Assembly: GCA_002336485.1 (NCBI GenBank)
Contig: DDCZ01000066.1
Coordinates: 1-32,432, forward strand
Source: Flavobacteriales bacterium UBA1993
GTDB lineage: Bacteria > Bacteroidota > Bacteroidia > Flavobacteriales_G > Salibacteraceae
Length of the DNA stretch: 32,432 nucleotides
Direction: 5' to 3'
Part shown: piece by piece, positions 29,536 to 32,432 of the stretch
Position numbering within the stretch: the stretch's first letter is position 1
How the letters are laid out: each line of letters starts with the position of its first letter
Made by a program: the position numbers and the translations under genes
The notes under the pieces: generated by a model
Told to the model about the DNA's origin: nothing
The model's database searches: none
Seen by the model: the letters and a program-made list of their open reading frames with translations, nothing else

Positions 29536-32432
29536 ATGAAGAGTAAGCTGCAAAAAGTCTTTAGAGGGGTTGGTGTTTTTATTCTCATGGCCCTCTCAAT
29601 ATCGGGTGTTGGACAGGCGGTGCATGTCAACCATTTGCAGGATGAAAGCGTTAGCGATTTTATTTACGGTATTGATCAAGGAATTGATGGGTTAATCTAT
29701 GTAGCAACGGACAACGGCCTTGTTTCATAAAATGGTGAAGGCTTCAAACGATATTCAGAAGTTGACGGATTGCTCGAAAACTTTGTAACCGATGTTTTGG
29801 TACTAAACGAGCATCTTTTTATCAACTACTTTGAGGCCGGTGTTACCGTAACGAATCCGCAAAAATTTGAGGAGGAAATTGAGTATCACTTAACCGCAGA
29901 AAGGGTTGTGTCATTTTGTCGATACAATGGCGAAGTCAATGCAATCACGGATCAAGGTGACATTTATCGATACGATTTTCAAGAGTCTACATTCAAATTT
30001 GCGTTCAAGAGCAAGGTCGCCGATGTGGTCTCGATTCATTCGTTTGACAAAATGGAAATTGTTGTATCCGACTCCTCTGTTTTGATTTTCTCGAAAGAGG
30101 GCGAATTATTAAACAAGATAGAGACCACAGAGCGCATAGTTCATAGTGTGTTAGATATAAAAGATCAAAAGCTATTCGCAGTTGCTAGCACAGGTAATCT
30201 CTACGCCATTTCTGTCATCGGAACGGGAGAGTTGCTCAGTGTGTATCAAACACTTGCGAGTAATGTAATGGGACTAACCCTGTCTAATGATGGTAGGAAA
30301 CTATTTGTTCCAACCCGGTCTGATGGGTTCTATGTGTATGAAGTTCCAAAAAGCGAAGCCAGCGACATCTTGTTGATCGAACACCTGCAAGAGAAAAACG
30401 GATTGGTATCAAATTCGGTGAAACTCATCTATATGGACGCTCATGGAAATAGTTGGATTGGTGGTTACGGCGATGGTTTGTCTGTTCTACCTTCGGTTTC
30501 CTCTCGTACTCTTGGGCTGAATTCAAGGATTTATTCCCTTACTCAACATGGTGAATCCTTGTTCGCCACCGATGGAAACAGTTTATTCGAAGTTATCCCC
30601 CGATCACTTTCACCAAAGAATACCTATGAGATGGATGCTGTCGGTTCGATTCGAATCTTGCGGTCGACAGGTGAGTATTTGGTTTGTGTCACCGAGGATA
30701 ATCGTGTCTACCTATACGACACCGAATCAAACAGAGTAATTCAGGAAATTGACCTTGGAGATTGGGATCCAATACGAATAAATGAAGTTAAAGTAATAGG
30801 AGGCCAAATAATTATGCTAACGGAGGCGGGAGTTGGGTTTCATCGCATCAATGATAACCGCTTCAAGGTTCTGAGCATCGTCTCTGGGCTTCCTTCAAAT
30901 CGCGCCTTATCCTGCACCAAAAGTCACGATAATGAAAATATAGTTATTGGCCTTGACGGAGCAGGCTTAGTGGAAATTGATAGCCTTTACAACGTAAAGA
31001 TCATGGACGTGGATGTTGTCAACTATAGAATTAATTCGTTGCTTCGGTCCGATCGATACAACTGCTTCACCACTATTGGTGAAGGATTGTTCTGTGAGGT
31101 TGACGGTATATTCGAGTCAATCAATGAGCTTGATAACAACATCGAACTCGAAAGTTTTCTTTTAAATATCGGCACCATAAATGATAGTTTGTTATTGGCA
31201 TTTTCATCAAAGTCGATTCAGCTTATACAGCAGAATAAGCGCGGGAAACTGAGTATTTCAAAGGATTTCACAGATTTGGATATTTCATCACCAGACTATT
31301 CCGTAAACGCTGGAAAACTAACCTACATCTCAAACCATTCTCTGAGTTCCGTCAACATTTCAAACAACGATGATCGGTTGGTTGAGTATTTTCCTATCAC
31401 AATCACGGATATTAAACTTAATGGTAATAGGGTACCAGAGAGCAGGTTAACAGATATAGTTGCTGGCGATCATCGAATCCGATTCGACTTTATTAGTCCT
31501 CAGTTTTCGAGCGACCTCCAACATATTTATGAATACAAATTAGATGGGTTTGAAGGCTACTGGAACTTATGTGAACCAGGCGCCAGTCATATGAATTATC
31601 CAAACATTAGTTCAGGGGAATATCGGTTTCGGGTACGGCTATTAAATCGGCCAGAGAGTGAAGTGAGTATTTCATTGACCGTGCAAACTCCTTTGTGGAA
31701 ACGAACATGGTTCGTTGTCACGGTTAGTGTTATTGTATTGGGGCTATTAATTTTTGGATTATGGATTCGCGAGGTTTATAATAATAATCTCAAGTCGTAT
31801 TTGAAATACCAGATAAATAAACGTACGACACAACTGGAAGAGCAAAGTCTCGAAATATCTCATCAGAATCAGGAAATACTTGATTCAATAATATATGCCA
31901 AACGATTGCAGTCGGCTATTCTGCCTAAGATGGAGCAATTTGATTCTCTCTTAGAGGAAGTCTTTGTTTTATACATTCCTAAGGATATTGTAGCCGGTGA
32001 TTTTTACTGGTTGCACGAGCAAAATGGGAATGTGTTGTTCGCAGCGGCTGATTGCACTGGACATGGTGTTCCTGGCGCAATGGTTAGTGTGGTCTGTCAT
32101 AATGCCTTAAATCAATCTGTGAATGAGTATAAACTGGAAACGCCTTCACACATATTGGATCAAACGGCCATGCTTGTAGATGAGACTTTTGCTCGAAGTG
32201 GTGAGGATGTTAAGGACGGAATGGATATATCGCTATGCGGTTTTAACCGAGAATCAAGAAAACTATCTTGGGCAGGAGCTTACAATCCTATTTGGATCGT
32301 GACCGAGCGCTTAATACCTGAGCTAGGCGATCCGACTATGGCGGTTGACAATTGTCAATTGTATGAGATCAAAGCAGATAAACAGCCGATTGGAAGATAT
32401 CCGAATCGATCGCTCTACACAAACCATGAACT
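29536..32432 (+). pseudogene. Propeller-Y_Y_Y-SpoIIE phosphatase sensor, nonsense codon at 65, 3' end outside window
   Basis: The frame begins with a hydrophobic signal segment (ILMALSISGVGQA) and the first two-component-regulator propeller repeat. TAA at 29728 (codon 65) interrupts it at LVS-stop-NGEGFKRYS, where the family normally has an aromatic residue, as in GLxRYDGxxF. After that, about 900 codons are open to the window edge. They give propeller repeats (NSWIGGYGDGL), a Y_Y_Y domain (about 643-705, HIYEYKLDGFEGYW), one membrane helix (about 725-745), a coiled segment (KRTTQLEEQSLEISHQNQEI) and a SpoIIE/PP2C phosphatase. The phosphatase metal-site motifs are intact: GDFYW (D822), DCTGHGVPGA (D839) and DGMDIS (D897). 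By family the periplasmic part senses a signal and the cytoplasmic phosphatase acts on a partner such as an anti-sigma antagonist. If the stop is real, the protein is lost. Confidence 0.82.

Noticed and set aside
7650..29730. Genetic-code reassignment of TAA or TAG
   Set aside because: TAG and TAA both end well-defined genes in the same window (xth and selD end in TAG; selU, multicopper oxidase and yebC end in TAA) at the expected family length, so mutation, sequence error or local readthrough is simpler.
29731..32432. Separate downstream gene starting after the TAA at 29728
   Set aside because: The downstream frame is in phase with the upstream signal and first propeller repeat, and starts in the middle of a repeat, so one interrupted gene fits better.
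1..32432. CRISPR array, insertion sequence, prophage or defence island
   Set aside because: I saw no regularly spaced repeats, transposase or integrase motifs, terminal inverted repeats or known defence domains on either strand.

Overview
The window looks like chromosome from a member of the Bacteroidota, most likely a marine-type Flavobacteriales relative. Three things point there: C-terminal type IX secretion (T9SS) sorting domains on two secreted proteins (ends near 771 and 13180), several exact matches to the Bacteroidota -7 promoter consensus TAnnTTTG in short intergenic gaps, and no obvious Shine-Dalgarno sequences. Families typical of that phylum are also present: tandem DUF3857/transglutaminase proteins, a propeller-Y_Y_Y-SpoIIE sensor, an FTR1-cytochrome c fusion, and a PIG-L/SSS pair. 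The genus cannot be named from this sequence. Genes are densely packed, no gap exceeds 300 bases, and I saw no tRNA, rRNA, CRISPR array, insertion sequence or phage gene.

Layout. 1-2153: tail of a T9SS cargo protein, a small secreted protein on the opposite strand, and exonuclease III. 2150-5208 (minus): a tight run of a TfoX-like protein, a membrane protein, the tRNA 2-selenouridine synthase SelU and the selenophosphate synthetase SelD. 5286-9059 (plus): two tandem exported DUF3857 proteins. The first keeps a Cys-His-Asp transglutaminase triad but its signal peptide is out of frame. The second carries two in-frame nonsense codons. 9134-11412: bestrophin-like channel and peptidase T. 11489-17763: a T9SS-tagged multicopper oxidase, then on the minus strand an FTR1 iron permease fused to cytochrome c, a predicted outer-membrane protein, a lipoprotein alpha/beta hydrolase and an NAD(P)-dependent oxidoreductase. 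17947-18657: YebC/TACO1 family. 18654-22692 (minus): vWA-like exported protein, mercaptopyruvate sulfurtransferase, YfiT/DinB protein, small exported protein and a broken short-chain dehydrogenase. 22762-27007 (plus): large exported PIG-L deacetylase, an unlisted 38-residue membrane protein, and a sodium:solute symporter, all translationally coupled. 27119-end (plus): frameshifted beta-propeller/PKD exported protein, an unrecognised exported protein, and a sensor with extracellular propeller, Y_Y_Y domain and cytoplasmic SpoIIE phosphatase that runs off the window and has one nonsense codon near its start.

Functional themes. SelD and SelU together supply and use selenophosphate for wobble-uridine selenation of tRNA. 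The secreted multicopper oxidase and the FTR1-cytochrome c permease resemble the two halves of an oxidase/permease iron-uptake system. The exported deacetylase and symporter look like a process-then-import pair. The last three genes look like a surface-sensing operon.

The most notable feature is not a new family. Six disruptions fall in five genes, mostly large exported or paralogous ones, while the reading frame beyond each break is well preserved (about 900 codons in one case). They could be recent pseudogenization, consensus sequence errors or, less likely, readthrough. A clean 9-bp inverted repeat in the divergent promoter region at 5246-5274, the 38-residue symporter partner, and a habit of interlocking stop codons at convergent gene ends are the other observations I would follow. 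I found no convincing evidence of a wholly new defence, mobile or RNA system.
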